Assembly (NCBI RefSeq): GCF_013371215.1
Contig: NZ_JABWMH010000004.1
Coordinates: forward strand, 124,001 to 188,000
Origin: Parasphingorhabdus flavimaris
Lineage (GTDB): Bacteria > Pseudomonadota > Alphaproteobacteria > Sphingomonadales > Sphingomonadaceae
Reading direction: 5' to 3'
DNA: 64,000 bases
This document shows positions 51,866 through 60,927 of the stretch, one piece after another. Under the pieces are notes generated by a model. That model saw nothing but the letters and a program-made list of their open reading frames with translations, searched no databases and was not told the DNA's origin. Made by a program: the position numbers and the translations under genes. Every line of letters starts with the position of its first letter. The first letter of the stretch is position 1.

Positions 51866-53484
51866 ATCCGCGCCACCCCGAAGGCATTGGGATGCAGCGT
51901 CCGGTTCTGCGCCTCGAAGATCGTCTCCAGCGCGAAGCCCAGAACCTTGCGGCTGTCACGCGGATCGATCACGCCATTGTCGAGCACGCGGCCGGAGGTG
52001 AAGAAGGCGCTTTCCTGCGCTTCGAAAATATCCTTGATCCGCTGTTCCTGCTTGGCGATCGCTTCCTCGTCGGGCTCCACGCCCTTGCGCCTGGCCTGCA
52101 CCCGGGCGACGTGGCTCATCGTGTTGGCGGCCGAAGCACCAGCCATGACGCCAGTTTTCGCATTGGGCCAGCTGAACAGGAATTCCGGCTCGAAGGCGGT
52201 GCCGCTCATGCCGTAATTGCCCGCGCCAAAGCTTGCGCCGATATAGAGGGCCAGTTTCGGCACCCGGACGTTGGAAACCGCCTGGATCATCTTGCTGCCG
52301 AGTTTGATCATACCCTTATGTTCGGACTCGGTGCCGACGATATAGCCGGTCGTGTTGTTGAGGAAGATGATCGGCAGTTGCGACTGGTCACAAAGCTGGA
52401 AGAAATGTGTCGCCTTGGCTGCCGCTTCGGGATCGAACGGGCCGTTGTTGCCGATCAGGCCGACCGCGTGACCCATGATGCTGGCCTGCATGCAGACCGT
52501 GCCCGGGCCATAGCGGGGCTTGAATTCTTCAAAATCGGAGCCGTCGACGATCCGGGCCGCAACTTCGCGGACATCATAGGGGGTGGTATAATCGATCGGC
52601 ACGACGCCGGCGATCTCGTCAATGTCGTAGATTGGTTCTTCATAATCATTGCGGCGGATTGGCGTGCTGTTCTTGTTCCAGTCGAGCCGGCCTATGGTTT
52701 CGCGGGCAATCGCGATGCCGTGGGCATCGTCATCCGCCAGATATTCGACGCTGCCGGTGGTGGACGCATGCATCTCGGTGCCGCCGAGATCGCGGTCGTC
52801 GGCGACTTCACCGGTCGCCGCGTGGACCAGCGCTGCGCCGCCGAGCGCGGCCATGCCGTTGTTGCGAATGCCGATGACATAGTCCGACATGCCCGGCATA
52901 TAGGCGCCGCCCGCGGTCGAAGGACCATGCAGGACAACCATCGTCGGAACACCGGCCGCGCTGAGCCAGGCGAGATTGCGGAACAGCATCCCGCCGTGGG
53001 CCCATAGCTCGACCTTATATTCCATCAGGTTCGCGCCGGCGCTTTCAACCAGATGGATGAAGGGCAATTTGAGATCCTGGGCGATTTTCTGTGCGCCCTT
53101 GCTGGCATCCCAGCCGCCGGACGTCGCTGCACCCGCGCGGATGCCGCTGTCGTCGACCCAGATCATGCAGCGCACGCCTTTGACAAAGCCGATGCCGAGA
53201 ATGACGCTGCCGCCCGGAATGCTGGTCTCGGGATTGCTGTCCTCGAGCAGATAATTGGCCATATTGTAGAGGCGGAGGAAGGGCATGCCCGGATCGAGCA
53301 GGCGAGTCAGTCGTTCGTGCGGGGTCAGCTGGCCGCGTTTTTCAAAGGTCGGGCGACGTTTTTCCGAGGCGTCGACCGCGCGCTTTTCGAGGCTGCGGAG
53401 ATGGTCGATCAGGGTCAGCATGTCCTTGCGGTTCTGCGCAAAGCTTTCCGAGCCGGTGGCAATTTTCGATTTGAACTGGGGCAT
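51862..53484 (-). CDS. Acyl-CoA carboxylase beta subunit (carboxyltransferase)
   Basis: The protein has 540 residues. Carboxyltransferase signatures are LTPHERLTRLLDPG, VESAGANLMEYKVELWAHGGMLFRN, HGPSTAGGAYMPGMSDY and NNTTGYIVGTESEHKGMIKLGSKMIQAV. The ESAGANL turn is what I recall for geranyl-CoA carboxylase (AtuC) rather than the 3-methylcrotonyl-CoA enzyme, but I cannot confirm. It transfers CO2 from biotin to the acyl-CoA. It is the first gene of the beta-hydratase-alpha series and is divergent from the TetR gene. Confidence 0.88.
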   Translation of the reverse strand: MPQFKSKIATGSESFAQNRKDMLTLIDHLRSLEKRAVDASEKRRPTFEKRGQLTPHERLTRLLDPGMPFLRLYNMANYLLEDSNPETSIPGGSVILGIGFVKGVRCMIWVDDSGIRAGAATSGGWDASKGAQKIAQDLKLPFIHLVESAGANLMEYKVELWAHGGMLFRNLAWLSAAGVPTMVVLHGPSTAGGAYMPGMSDYVIGIRNNGMAALGGAALVHAATGEVADDRDLGGTEMHASTTGSVEYLADDDAHGIAIARETIGRLDWNKNSTPIRRNDYEEPIYDIDEIAGVVPIDYTTPYDVREVAARIVDGSDFEEFKPRYGPGTVCMQASIMGHAVGLIGNNGPFDPEAAAKATHFFQLCDQSQLPIIFLNNTTGYIVGTESEHKGMIKLGSKMIQAVSNVRVPKLALYIGASFGAGNYGMSGTAFEPEFLFSWPNAKTGVMAGASAANTMSHVARVQARRKGVEPDEEAIAKQEQRIKDIFEAQESAFFTSGRVLDNGVIDPRDSRKVLGFALETIFEAQNRTLHPNAFGVARI

Positions 53485-53530
53485 ATTCAGGACGCCTTTG
53501 CGGGAAATGGCACAGCGGAATATTCGTCAT

Positions 53531-53570
53531 TTGACACATTCAGTCTCCTATGGCTATTTGAATAGCATTC
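53531..53570 (+). promoter_or_regulatory. Candidate promoter and operator for the TetR gene
   Basis: TTGACA (53531-53536), 17-bp spacer, weak CTATTT -10 (53554-53559), followed by the palindrome GAATAGCATTC (53560-53570). The palindrome would overlap the transcription start and suits autoregulation; it also lies 76 bp from the carboxylase beta start. Confidence 0.35.
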
Positions 53571-53605
53571 GGTATTTCCGAGTCAAGCTCAATAAGGGAC
53601 AGGTT

Positions 53606-54334
53606 TTGGCGACTAAGGCGGTCCATCCGGAGACCCAGCGCAGCAAGCTGGAGCGCAAGGAACAGGCAATTCTGGACGCAGCGCGCGCCATTTTCGTCGA
53701 GCATGGGTTTGACGGAGCGCGCATGTCGGAGATCGCGCGCCGCGCCGGTATCGGCGAGGGCACGATCTACAGCTATTATGAATCGAAGGCGGAGCTGATG
53801 CTCGCGGTCCTGCAGCAATTCTGGGACGTGCTGACCCGGGAGGCCGAGACGGTCATGGCGTCAACCAAGGCCGAAGGATTTTTCGACCGCTTGCGCGCCC
53901 TGGCCGGATATCATCTGAATACGGTGATATTGAACGCGGATTTCATCAACCTCAGCTTTGCTCTGCGGCGCAACAACAGCGAGGTCAGCGTTTCGCGCGA
54001 TCATCTGCGCCACTATGTCGCGGTTTTCGACCAGCTGTTCCGGCGCGGGCAGGATCGCGGCGAGTTGCGGCGGGACGCGGTGCTGTGGCAGGCGCGCGAT
54101 ATCTTCTACGGCAGCCTGGAATATAGCGCGCGGTCGATCGAGATGACCATCGGCGAAGACCGGGCGGAACGGCAGCAAGGACCGGTGATTGACCAGATAG
54201 TGGCTTTGTTCGAGGCTCATTATGGCGCTGTTCGTGGCGCAGAAGCTGCAGATAGCGACGATTTCAACCGGCTGTCCCTGCAGATCGACCAGCTCGACGC
54301 GAAATTCGAGGCACTGGCAAAGCGTCTTTCCTGA
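53606..54334 (+). CDS. TetR/AcrR family transcriptional regulator
   Basis: The protein has 242 residues from a TTG start at 53606, with AAGGGA 7-12 nt upstream. The frame is open much further, but that part overlaps the carboxylase beta gene and lacks conserved residues. The helix-turn-helix is classic: AILDAARAIFVEHGFDGARMSEIARRAGIGEGTIYSYYESKAELMLAVL. The ligand-binding domain is helical; a coiled-coil tail ends DQLDAKFEALAKR. It probably controls the divergent carboxylase genes and perhaps the fadB-thiolase operon. It ends at a bidirectional terminator. Confidence 0.82.
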   Translation: MATKAVHPETQRSKLERKEQAILDAARAIFVEHGFDGARMSEIARRAGIGEGTIYSYYESKAELMLAVLQQFWDVLTREAETVMASTKAEGFFDRLRALAGYHLNTVILNADFINLSFALRRNNSEVSVSRDHLRHYVAVFDQLFRRGQDRGELRRDAVLWQARDIFYGSLEYSARSIEMTIGEDRAERQQGPVIDQIVALFEAHYGAVRGAEAADSDDFNRLSLQIDQLDAKFEALAKRLS

Positions 54335-54340
54335 CGGACA

Positions 54341-54370
54341 AAAAAAGAGCCCCCGAAGGAGCTCTTTCTT
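54341..54370. terminator. Bidirectional terminator between the TetR gene and the fadB-like gene
   Basis: A hairpin AAAGAGC-N10-GCTCTTT (54344-54367) with an A run on the left (T run on the minus strand) and TTTCTT on the right. The CCCC-GAA-GGAG inner part has the same single C/A mismatch as the terminator at 20204. Confidence 0.8.
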
Positions 54371-54387
54371 GTCATCTATCGTTCCGC

Positions 54388-56577
54388 TCAAGCCGCTTTG
54401 TAGAAGCTCTCGCCGGCATCGGCTTTCTCGCGGAAGCTCATCGGCGGTTTGAACCGTTCGCCACATTTCTGAGCGAGATTGTCGGCGATGCGGACAAAAT
54501 TGTCGACGCCCATCGTGTCGATATGGCTCATCGGACCGCCGGTCCAGGGCGCGAAGCCCCAGCCGAAGATCGCTCCGAGATCGGCGGACTGCGGATCGGA
54601 GACCACGCCTTCGTCGAAACATTGCGCGGTGGCGATCAGCTGGATGAACATCAGACGCTGCTTGACCTCTTCGACATCCGGCTGTTCTTCGGCCAGCGGG
54701 AAATGGTCGGCGAGGCCGGGCCAGAGTTTTTTCGATCCGTCGTCGGCATATTCGTAGAAACCACCGCCAAAGCGCCGTCCGCGCCGGTCGATCTGCTTGA
54801 CCATGATCTCCATCAGCTCTTCGGTGCCGCTGGAAACATAGGCATCGCCCATTTCTTCCTTGGTTGACGTCATAATGTCATAGCCGAGCTGGAGCGTGGT
54901 TTCATCGACCACGGCGAGCGGACCGATCGGCATGCCCATGGCGATGGCTGCATTTTCGATCAGCGCCGGTTTCACGCCCTCGGCGACCATCAGCATCGCC
55001 TCGTTGGCATAAGGCGGGAACACGCGGTTGGTGTAGAAGCCGCGGACATCCTTGACCACGATCGGGGTCTTGCGGATTCTGGCGTTATAATCGAGCGCAA
55101 CGGCCAGAGCCTTGTCACCGGTTTCGGCGCCGGGGATGATTTCCAGCAGCGGCATTTTTTCAACCGGCGAGAAGAAATGCATGCCGATGAACTGATCGGG
55201 GCGCGAGCTGTTCTTCGCCAGACCGGTGATCGGCAGGGTCGAGGTATTGGAGGCAAAGACGACATCCTTGCCAATGACCGCCTCGGTCTTCTTGATCACA
55301 TCGGCCTTGATGTCGGGGCGTTCGAAGACCGCCTCGATGATCAGGTCGACATCCTTCAGATCATCATAATTGTCGGTCGGCTTGATCCGCGCCATGAAAG
55401 CGTCGGCCTTTTCCTGCGTCATCTTGCCACGCTTCACGCCCTTGTCGACGATCTTCTGGCTGTAGGCGACGGCCTTTTGTGCTTCCTCCATGCTGCGGTC
55501 GAGGACGACGACATTCATGCCGCCCTTGGCGGTGACATGGGTGATGCCGGAACCCATCAGACCGGCGCCGAGTACGCCGACGGTCTTGAGTTCGGTCGGT
55601 GGCACGCCTTCAGGGCGGGCCGCGCCTTTTTCCGCGGCCTGCTTGTTGATGAACAGGGTGCGGATCATGTTCTTGGCCTGCGGACCGGAGAGCAATTTGG
55701 TGAAATATTTGCTTTCCACGCGCAACGCGGTGTCCATCGGCAGCATCGAGCCTTCATAGAGGCAGGAAAGGATCGCCTTCACCGCTTCGTAATTGCCCTT
55801 GCTCTGTTTCAGCGCGATCGCCGAGGAGCCGAGGTAGAGTGGCACTGCACGGGGATCCATTGATCCGGCACCGCCGGGGAATTTATAGCCCTTCTTGTCC
55901 CATGGCGCGGACGCCTTGGGATTGGCCTTGACCCATGATTTGGCCTTGGCAACCACTTCGTCGGCGGGGACGACTTCGTCGACGATCTTCTGTGCGAGTG
56001 CAGCCTGCGGGTTCATTGGCTGGCCGGTCATGATGGCCATGCCTGCAGCCTGTAGGCCTGCGAGACGCGGCAGGCGCTGGGTGCCGCCGCCGCCGGGCAG
56101 CAGGCCAACCTGCACTTCGGGCAGGCCAAGCTGGATCTTGGGATTGTCGGCGCAAACGCGATAATGGCAGGCCAGGGCCAGTTCGAGACCGCCACCGAGC
56201 GCGAGGCCGTTCAGGGCACAGGCGACGGGTTTGGCGTGGGCCGTGCCCTTGAGCAGGTCCTTGGCGCTGTTGCCGCCGGTTTCCATGCGGCGCAAAATGG
56301 CATTGAGCTCCCAGGCGCTTTCAAAGGCCTCGGCCATGCTGGCGGCTTTCGATGCGCCGAGCATGTTGAGATCGGCGCCGGCGAGGAAACCGGATGGTTT
56401 GCCCGAGGTGATAACGGCGCCCTTGATCGCCTCGTTGCTGATCAGTTCCTCGGTGAAGGTCTTGAAGTCGGCGATCAGGGCCTGGTTCCAGACGTTCATC
56501 GACTGGCCGGGAAGATCGATGGTGACGAGAGCGATACCGTCGCTGTCAATATCGACTGTGAATGTTTCGTAGCTCAT
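54388..56577 (-). CDS. FadB-type multifunctional enoyl-CoA hydratase / 3-hydroxyacyl-CoA dehydrogenase
   Basis: The protein has 729 residues. The N-terminal crotonase domain (about 1-190) has LAGADLNML and [20 protein letters not shown]. From about residue 335 a Rossmann domain begins [21 protein letters not shown], with ASNTSTLPI and [17 protein letters not shown]; the catalytic His is in MHFFSP. The C-terminal domain includes ERAALALGMPIGPL-type residues. It performs the hydration and NAD-dependent oxidation steps of beta-oxidation. It lies 108 bp after the thiolase gene across a palindromic repeat. Confidence 0.92.
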   Translation of the reverse strand: MSYETFTVDIDSDGIALVTIDLPGQSMNVWNQALIADFKTFTEELISNEAIKGAVITSGKPSGFLAGADLNMLGASKAASMAEAFESAWELNAILRRMETGGNSAKDLLKGTAHAKPVACALNGLALGGGLELALACHYRVCADNPKIQLGLPEVQVGLLPGGGGTQRLPRLAGLQAAGMAIMTGQPMNPQAALAQKIVDEVVPADEVVAKAKSWVKANPKASAPWDKKGYKFPGGAGSMDPRAVPLYLGSSAIALKQSKGNYEAVKAILSCLYEGSMLPMDTALRVESKYFTKLLSGPQAKNMIRTLFINKQAAEKGAARPEGVPPTELKTVGVLGAGLMGSGITHVTAKGGMNVVVLDRSMEEAQKAVAYSQKIVDKGVKRGKMTQEKADAFMARIKPTDNYDDLKDVDLIIEAVFERPDIKADVIKKTEAVIGKDVVFASNTSTLPITGLAKNSSRPDQFIGMHFFSPVEKMPLLEIIPGAETGDKALAVALDYNARIRKTPIVVKDVRGFYTNRVFPPYANEAMLMVAEGVKPALIENAAIAMGMPIGPLAVVDETTLQLGYDIMTSTKEEMGDAYVSSGTEELMEIMVKQIDRRGRRFGGGFYEYADDGSKKLWPGLADHFPLAEEQPDVEEVKQRLMFIQLIATAQCFDEGVVSDPQSADLGAIFGWGFAPWTGGPMSHIDTMGVDNFVRIADNLAQKCGERFKPPMSFREKADAGESFYKAA

Positions 56578-56602
56578 ATTCTTTTCCTTAGTTTCTCATC
56601 CT

Positions 56603-56680
56603 GTGCTCCGCACTTGATGCGGAGCCTTGGCGAGAGGGCGGTTGCCAGCCCTCCGGAGTTCCGCATCAAGTGCGGAGCAC
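56603..56680. repeat. Palindromic intergenic repeat, family B
   Basis: Two perfect 21-bp inverted arms (56603-56623, beginning GTGCTCCGCACTTGATGCGG; 56660-56680, ending GTGCGGAGCAC) around a 36-nt inner segment that itself contains AGGGC / GCCCT. Each arm is itself nearly palindromic (TCCGCA-CTTGA-TGCGGA). It sits between the thiolase and fadB-like genes. Confidence 0.88.
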
Positions 56681-56685
56681 GAAAA

Positions 56686-57900
56686 TCAGTTCACCCGTTC
56701 GATGATCGTGGCGATGCCCATGCCGCCGCCGATGCAAAGCGTCGCGAGAGCGGTCGACTTGCCCGAGCGTTCGAGTTCGTCGAGCACGGTGCCGAGGATC
56801 ATCGCGCCGGTCGCGCCGAGCGGGTGGCCCATGGCGATCGCGCCGCCGTTGACGTTCATCACGCTGTGGTCGACATTCATCGCGTCCATGAAGCGCAGAA
56901 CGACGGCAGCAAATGCCTCGTTCAATTCCCACAGATCGATATCATTTGCTGTCATTCCAGCACGTTCCAGTGCCTTCTTGGCGGCAAATTCGGGGCCGGT
57001 CAGCATGATTGTCGGTTCGGAACCGATCGCTGCCATCGACACAATCCGTGCCCGCGGCTTCATGCCATATTTCTCGGCTGCCATTTCGTTACCGATCAGA
57101 ACCGCTGCCGAACCGTCGACGATACCGGAGCTGTTGCCCGCGTGGTGGACGTGATTGATCTTCTCGACATCGGGGTGCTTGAGGATTGCGACATCGTTGA
57201 AGCCGGGCATCTGTTCGCCCATCATCTTGAATGCGGGGCCGAGCGAACCGAGCGACTGCATGTCGGTTTCGGGGCGCATCAGTTCGTCGCGGTCGAGCAC
57301 GACCTCGCCGATCACGTCGCGGATTGGCAGGATCGACTTGGCGAAGCGTTTTTCGTCCCATGCCCTGGCGGCGCGTTTCTGGCTCTCGACCGCATAGGCA
57401 TCGACATCATCACGGCTATAGCCATATTTGGTGGCGATCAAATCGGCGGAAATGCCCTGCGGAACGAAATATTCCTGAAACACCAGACTCGGATCGGCCA
57501 TGCCGCCGAGGCCGTCGCTGCCCATCGGGATGCGCGACATCGATTCGATACCGCCGCCAATCGCCAGATCGGCTTCGCCCGAGCAGATCTTGCCCGCGGC
57601 GATATTCACCGCTTCCAGACCGGAGCCGCAGAAACGGTTGACCTGAATGGCGGATGTCGTGTCGGCATAGCCCGCCTTGAGCGCTGCCATGCGGCTGATC
57701 ACTGCGCCCTGTTCGCCGACCGGGGAGACACAGCCAAAGGCGATGTCTTCAACCTCGTGACCGTCCAGGCCATTGCGTTCGTTGACCGATGCCAGCACCT
57801 GGGCGGACAGGTCGAGAGCTGTGATTTCGTGCAGGGCGCCGTCGTTGCGGCCCTTGCCGCGCGGGGACCGCACTGCGTCATAGATAAAGGCTTGGGTCAT
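56686..57900 (-). CDS. Acetyl-CoA C-acyltransferase (thiolase)
   Basis: The protein has 404 residues. The acyl-accepting cysteine is in NRFCGSGLEAVN (C91); the general-base histidine is in NGGAIAMGHPLGATGA; the second cysteine is in ALATLCIGGGMGIA. It cleaves 3-oxoacyl-CoA to acetyl-CoA and a shortened acyl-CoA. It is transcribed with the fadB-like gene. A palindromic operator-like site lies 76 bp upstream. Confidence 0.93.
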   Translation of the reverse strand: MTQAFIYDAVRSPRGKGRNDGALHEITALDLSAQVLASVNERNGLDGHEVEDIAFGCVSPVGEQGAVISRMAALKAGYADTTSAIQVNRFCGSGLEAVNIAAGKICSGEADLAIGGGIESMSRIPMGSDGLGGMADPSLVFQEYFVPQGISADLIATKYGYSRDDVDAYAVESQKRAARAWDEKRFAKSILPIRDVIGEVVLDRDELMRPETDMQSLGSLGPAFKMMGEQMPGFNDVAILKHPDVEKINHVHHAGNSSGIVDGSAAVLIGNEMAAEKYGMKPRARIVSMAAIGSEPTIMLTGPEFAAKKALERAGMTANDIDLWELNEAFAAVVLRFMDAMNVDHSVMNVNGGAIAMGHPLGATGAMILGTVLDELERSGKSTALATLCIGGGMGIATIIERVN

Positions 57901-57975
57901 TTGGGGTTCCTCTCGTTGGAAGAATTGGAAGGATGTTGCGCAATGCTAATGGTGCAGTGCAACACAGTCAAGCAG

Positions 57976-57991
57976 TTTACGTAAACGTCAA
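57976..57991. promoter_or_regulatory. Palindromic operator-like site upstream of the thiolase gene
   Basis: TTTACGTAAACGTCAA (minus strand TTGACGTTTACGTAAA) is an inverted repeat of two ACGT half-sites 2 bp apart, and GTTTACGTAAAC (57975-57986) is a perfect palindrome. It resembles ACGT-N2-ACGT sites described for MerR-family LiuR-type regulators of branched-chain and fatty acid catabolism (from memory). Confidence 0.5.
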
Positions 57992-58041
57992 CCAAGGAAA
58001 GGGCGCGACTCGGCCTTTTCCCAGCCCGTTTGCACCATAAA

Positions 58042-59202
58042 CTAATCGAGGATCGATTGATATTTCTGGCTGAAAACGTCCCGGCCGATGATGTAGCGCA
58101 TGATCTCGCTCGATCCGGCATAGATGCGGCTCATCCGGGCGTCGGTGAAGATCCGGCTGATTTCATATTCTTTCATATAGCCCGCGCCGCCGTGCAGTTG
58201 CAGCCCGAGATCGGCCATTTCCCACTCGATCTCGCTGCCCAGCATCTTGCCCTTGGCGGCCATATTGGCGGTCAGGCCACCCTGGTTGTGGATATCGATA
58301 CAATGGTCGACATAGACCTGGAACATGTCAATTTTCGCGTCCATTTCGGCCATTTTGAACTGGGTATTCTGCATATCCGACAATTTCTTGCCGAAAACAT
58401 CCCGATCCATGACAAATTCGCGCGTGACATCAAAAGCACGCCGCGCGGATGCGGCATAGCCGACCATGCCGATCAACCGTTCCTCGGCCAGCCCTTCCAT
58501 CAGATGGATGAAGCCCTTGCCCGGCGTGCCCAGCGTATTTTCTTTCGGTATCTTGACGTCATTGAAGAACAGCTCGGCTGTATCCTGCGCGTGCAGGCCG
58601 ATTTTCTCCAGATTCTTGCCCCGCTCGAACCCTTCCATGCCGCGCTCGAGAATCAGCAAGACCATCGCGTGCTTGTCGTCGACGCCGTCAATCTTGGCCG
58701 CGACAATCACGACGTCGGCGTTGATACCGTTGGAGATATAGGTCTTTGACCCGTTGAGCAGCCAGTGGTCGCCCATGTCCTTGGCCGTGCTCTTCATGCC
58801 GGACAGATCGCTGCCGGCGCCGGATTCGGTCATCGCGACCGCGAGGATCGTCTCGCCGCTGACGCATTTGGGCAGGAAGCGCTCGCGCTGCTCTTCGTTG
58901 CCGATATTCTGGAGATAGGGGCCGACCAGCCGGCTGTGCAGCGTGTTATACCATTCGGAACAGCCGGCACGCGCGGTTTCCTCGATGATGATCTGTTCGT
59001 AACGGAAATCATTGTCGCCCATGCCGCCATATTTCTCGTCCGGCCACACCATCAGGAAGCCCTGATCGCCGGCTTTCTTGAATATCTCCCGATCGACAAT
59101 GCCGGCTTCGCGGAATTCATCCATCCGCGGCGCGACCTCGTCGGCGAGAAAGCGACGATAGGCGTCGCGGAACATATGCTGTTCTTCGGTAAATTTGCGC
59201 AT
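58042..59202 (-). CDS. Acyl-CoA dehydrogenase
   Basis: The protein has 386 residues. FAD-binding motifs are AVAMTESGAGSDLSGMK and GSKTYISNG, and RIYAGSSEIMRYIIGRD is near the C-terminus. Alanine stands where short- and medium-chain enzymes have the catalytic Glu (YEG), while an EERL motif (E241) aligns with the base used by long-chain-type dehydrogenases. It oxidises acyl-CoA to the 2-enoyl-CoA, passing electrons to ETF. It lies upstream of the thiolase gene, separated by the operator-like site. Confidence 0.9.
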   Translation of the reverse strand: MRKFTEEQHMFRDAYRRFLADEVAPRMDEFREAGIVDREIFKKAGDQGFLMVWPDEKYGGMGDNDFRYEQIIIEETARAGCSEWYNTLHSRLVGPYLQNIGNEEQRERFLPKCVSGETILAVAMTESGAGSDLSGMKSTAKDMGDHWLLNGSKTYISNGINADVVIVAAKIDGVDDKHAMVLLILERGMEGFERGKNLEKIGLHAQDTAELFFNDVKIPKENTLGTPGKGFIHLMEGLAEERLIGMVGYAASARRAFDVTREFVMDRDVFGKKLSDMQNTQFKMAEMDAKIDMFQVYVDHCIDIHNQGGLTANMAAKGKMLGSEIEWEMADLGLQLHGGAGYMKEYEISRIFTDARMSRIYAGSSEIMRYIIGRDVFSQKYQSILD

Positions 59203-59357
59203 GGGAGATTCCTTTGGTCGGAGGAGAGGAGAGTGCGCGCTTTAAGCCCGCTATTTGCTACCCGTCTTAATCAGGCAAATTTAATCGGTCAATTAAGAAA
59301 CAGGGCCTTTGCAGAAGGCCGTTGCAATTGCCCACCAACCCTCGTTATGGCGTTCCC

Positions 59358-59924
59358 GTGAAACAGACAAAAAAACCATTCATCCTCGGACTTGGCGGCA
59401 CGACCAATCCCGCCTCCTCGACCGAACAGGCTTTGGCCATAGCCCTGCAATCCGCCGCCGATGCGGGAGCAGAAACCGAATTGTTCGGGTCGGATCGCCT
59501 GCTGGCGCTGCCGCATTATCAGTCGGACCCGGCGGGTCTTGGCGATACCGGCAAGGAACTTGTGGAACTGGTACGGCGGGCCGACGGCTTGCTCATCGCC
59601 AGTCCGGGCTATCATGGTACGGTATCCGGCCTGGTGAAAAACGCGATTGATTATATCGAAGAGACGGCGCGGGACGAACGCGTCTATCTCGACGGGGTTC
59701 CTATCGGTTTGATCGTCACGGCCTATGGCTGGCAGGCGGTCGGCAGCACGTTGGCGGCGCTGCGCTCGATCGTGCATTCCCTGCGCGGATGGCCAACGCC
59801 GCTGGGTGTTGGAATCAATGCCTCCGGTGGTATTTTCAACGATGGCATATGCGCAGATGCAGGCGTGAACGAACAGCTGAAACTGGCCGCACAGCAAGTC
59901 ATGCAGCGCGCCGAGACGCGCTGA
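59358..59924 (+). CDS. NADPH-dependent FMN reductase-like flavoprotein
   Basis: The protein has 188 residues from GTG at 59358; TTG 59322 is possible but worse. A flavodoxin-like fold: KPFILGLGGTTNPASST (phosphate loop for FMN), SPGYHGTVSGLVKNAIDYIEE (the hallmark of the FMN_red family) and YGWQAVGSTLAALRSIVHSLRGWP. It reduces FMN with NAD(P)H, possibly to feed a monooxygenase. No ribosome site is strong. It is convergent with the epimerase gene. Confidence 0.82.
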   Translation: MKQTKKPFILGLGGTTNPASSTEQALAIALQSAADAGAETELFGSDRLLALPHYQSDPAGLGDTGKELVELVRRADGLLIASPGYHGTVSGLVKNAIDYIEETARDERVYLDGVPIGLIVTAYGWQAVGSTLAALRSIVHSLRGWPTPLGVGINASGGIFNDGICADAGVNEQLKLAAQQVMQRAETR

Positions 59925-59925
59925 A

Positions 59926-60927
59926 TCAGGCGGGCGGCAGATTGCCGTAAAAACCCCGGTACCAGCTGACAAATTTCTTCAATCCGTCTTCCAGCATGAC
60001 CTTTGGCGCATAGCCGGTGAGGGCATGGAGCTTCGACACGTCGGCATATGTCGAGGTTACATCGCCCGGTTGCATCGGGCGCATGATCTTTTCCGCCTCG
60101 ATCCCTAGCGCCTCTTCGAGCGCCTTGATCATGTCCATCAGACCGACCGGGCGGCTGTCACCGATATTGAGGATGCGGTGGCCATGGCGTTCTGGCGGAT
60201 GGTCGAGCGCGCCCAATATGCCATCGACAATATCGTCGATATAGGTGAAATCCCGGGCCATCCTGCCCTGACCGTATACCTCGATCGATTCTCCCGCCAA
60301 AATCTTCTTTGTAAAACCGAAATAGGCCATGTCGGGGCGGCCCCAGGGACCGTAAACGGTGAAGAAGCGCAAGCCGGTCATCGGGAAACCATAGAGCTTT
60401 GCGTAGGACTGGCTCATCAGTTCGCCCGACCGCTTGGTCGCGGCATAAAGCGAGACCGGATCGGTGGCGGGTTCCTCTTCGGTAAAGCCTGCGCCGCCCA
60501 TTGGCTTGTCGCCGTAAACCGAGCTCGATGAAGCATAGACGAGATGCTGGAAATTGTGGGCGTGGCGGCTGGCTTCGAGCAGCGACAAATGGCCCTCGAG
60601 GTTGGATTTCTGATAGGCGAACGGATTGTCGATACTGTAGCGAACGCCTGCCTGCGCCGCGAGATGGATGATCCGTTGTACGCCGTTGGACTGGACCAGT
60701 GTTTTGACGCTTTCGGCATCGGACACGTCCATCTGCTCGAAACGAAAGCCCTCGAGTGCCTTGAGGTTGGCGAGCCGCGCGGCCTTGAGCGCCGGATCAT
60801 AATAATCGTTGAGATTGTCGATGCCGATCACCGTCTCTCCGCGTTCGATCAGACGGGTCGAGACGGCATGGCCGATGAACCCGGCGGCGCCGGTGACGAG
60901 AACGGGGGAGTTACGGGTGTCAGACAT
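59926..60927 (-). CDS. NAD-dependent epimerase, probable UDP-glucuronate 4-epimerase
   Basis: A short-chain dehydrogenase of 333 residues. The NAD loop is GAAGFIG (13-19); catalytic Ser in SSSSVYG and Tyr-Lys in YAATKRSGE follow; RFFTVYGPWGRPDMAYFGFTKKIL is the signature of UDP-glucuronate/galacturonate 4-epimerases. It makes UDP-galacturonate for capsule, exopolysaccharide or glycosphingolipid head groups. No glycosyltransferase genes are next to it, so the product's use is open. Confidence 0.88.
   Translation of the reverse strand: MSDTRNSPVLVTGAAGFIGHAVSTRLIERGETVIGIDNLNDYYDPALKAARLANLKALEGFRFEQMDVSDAESVKTLVQSNGVQRIIHLAAQAGVRYSIDNPFAYQKSNLEGHLSLLEASRHAHNFQHLVYASSSSVYGDKPMGGAGFTEEEPATDPVSLYAATKRSGELMSQSYAKLYGFPMTGLRFFTVYGPWGRPDMAYFGFTKKILAGESIEVYGQGRMARDFTYIDDIVDGILGALDHPPERHGHRILNIGDSRPVGLMDMIKALEEALGIEAEKIMRPMQPGDVTSTYADVSKLHALTGYAPKVMLEDGLKKFVSWYRGFYGNLPPA

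Noticed and set aside
50051-52216. A 721-codon open frame on the plus strand
   Set aside because: It runs antisense through three carboxylase-cluster genes with full domains. A shadow frame.
56164-57984. A 606-codon open frame on the plus strand
   Set aside because: It is antisense to thiolase and fadB and carries no domain; both real genes have intact active-site motifs.
59306-59323. GGCCTT/AAGGCC hairpin before the FMN reductase gene
   Set aside because: There is no gene ending on the correct strand, so a terminator role does not fit. Too short to be more than chance.
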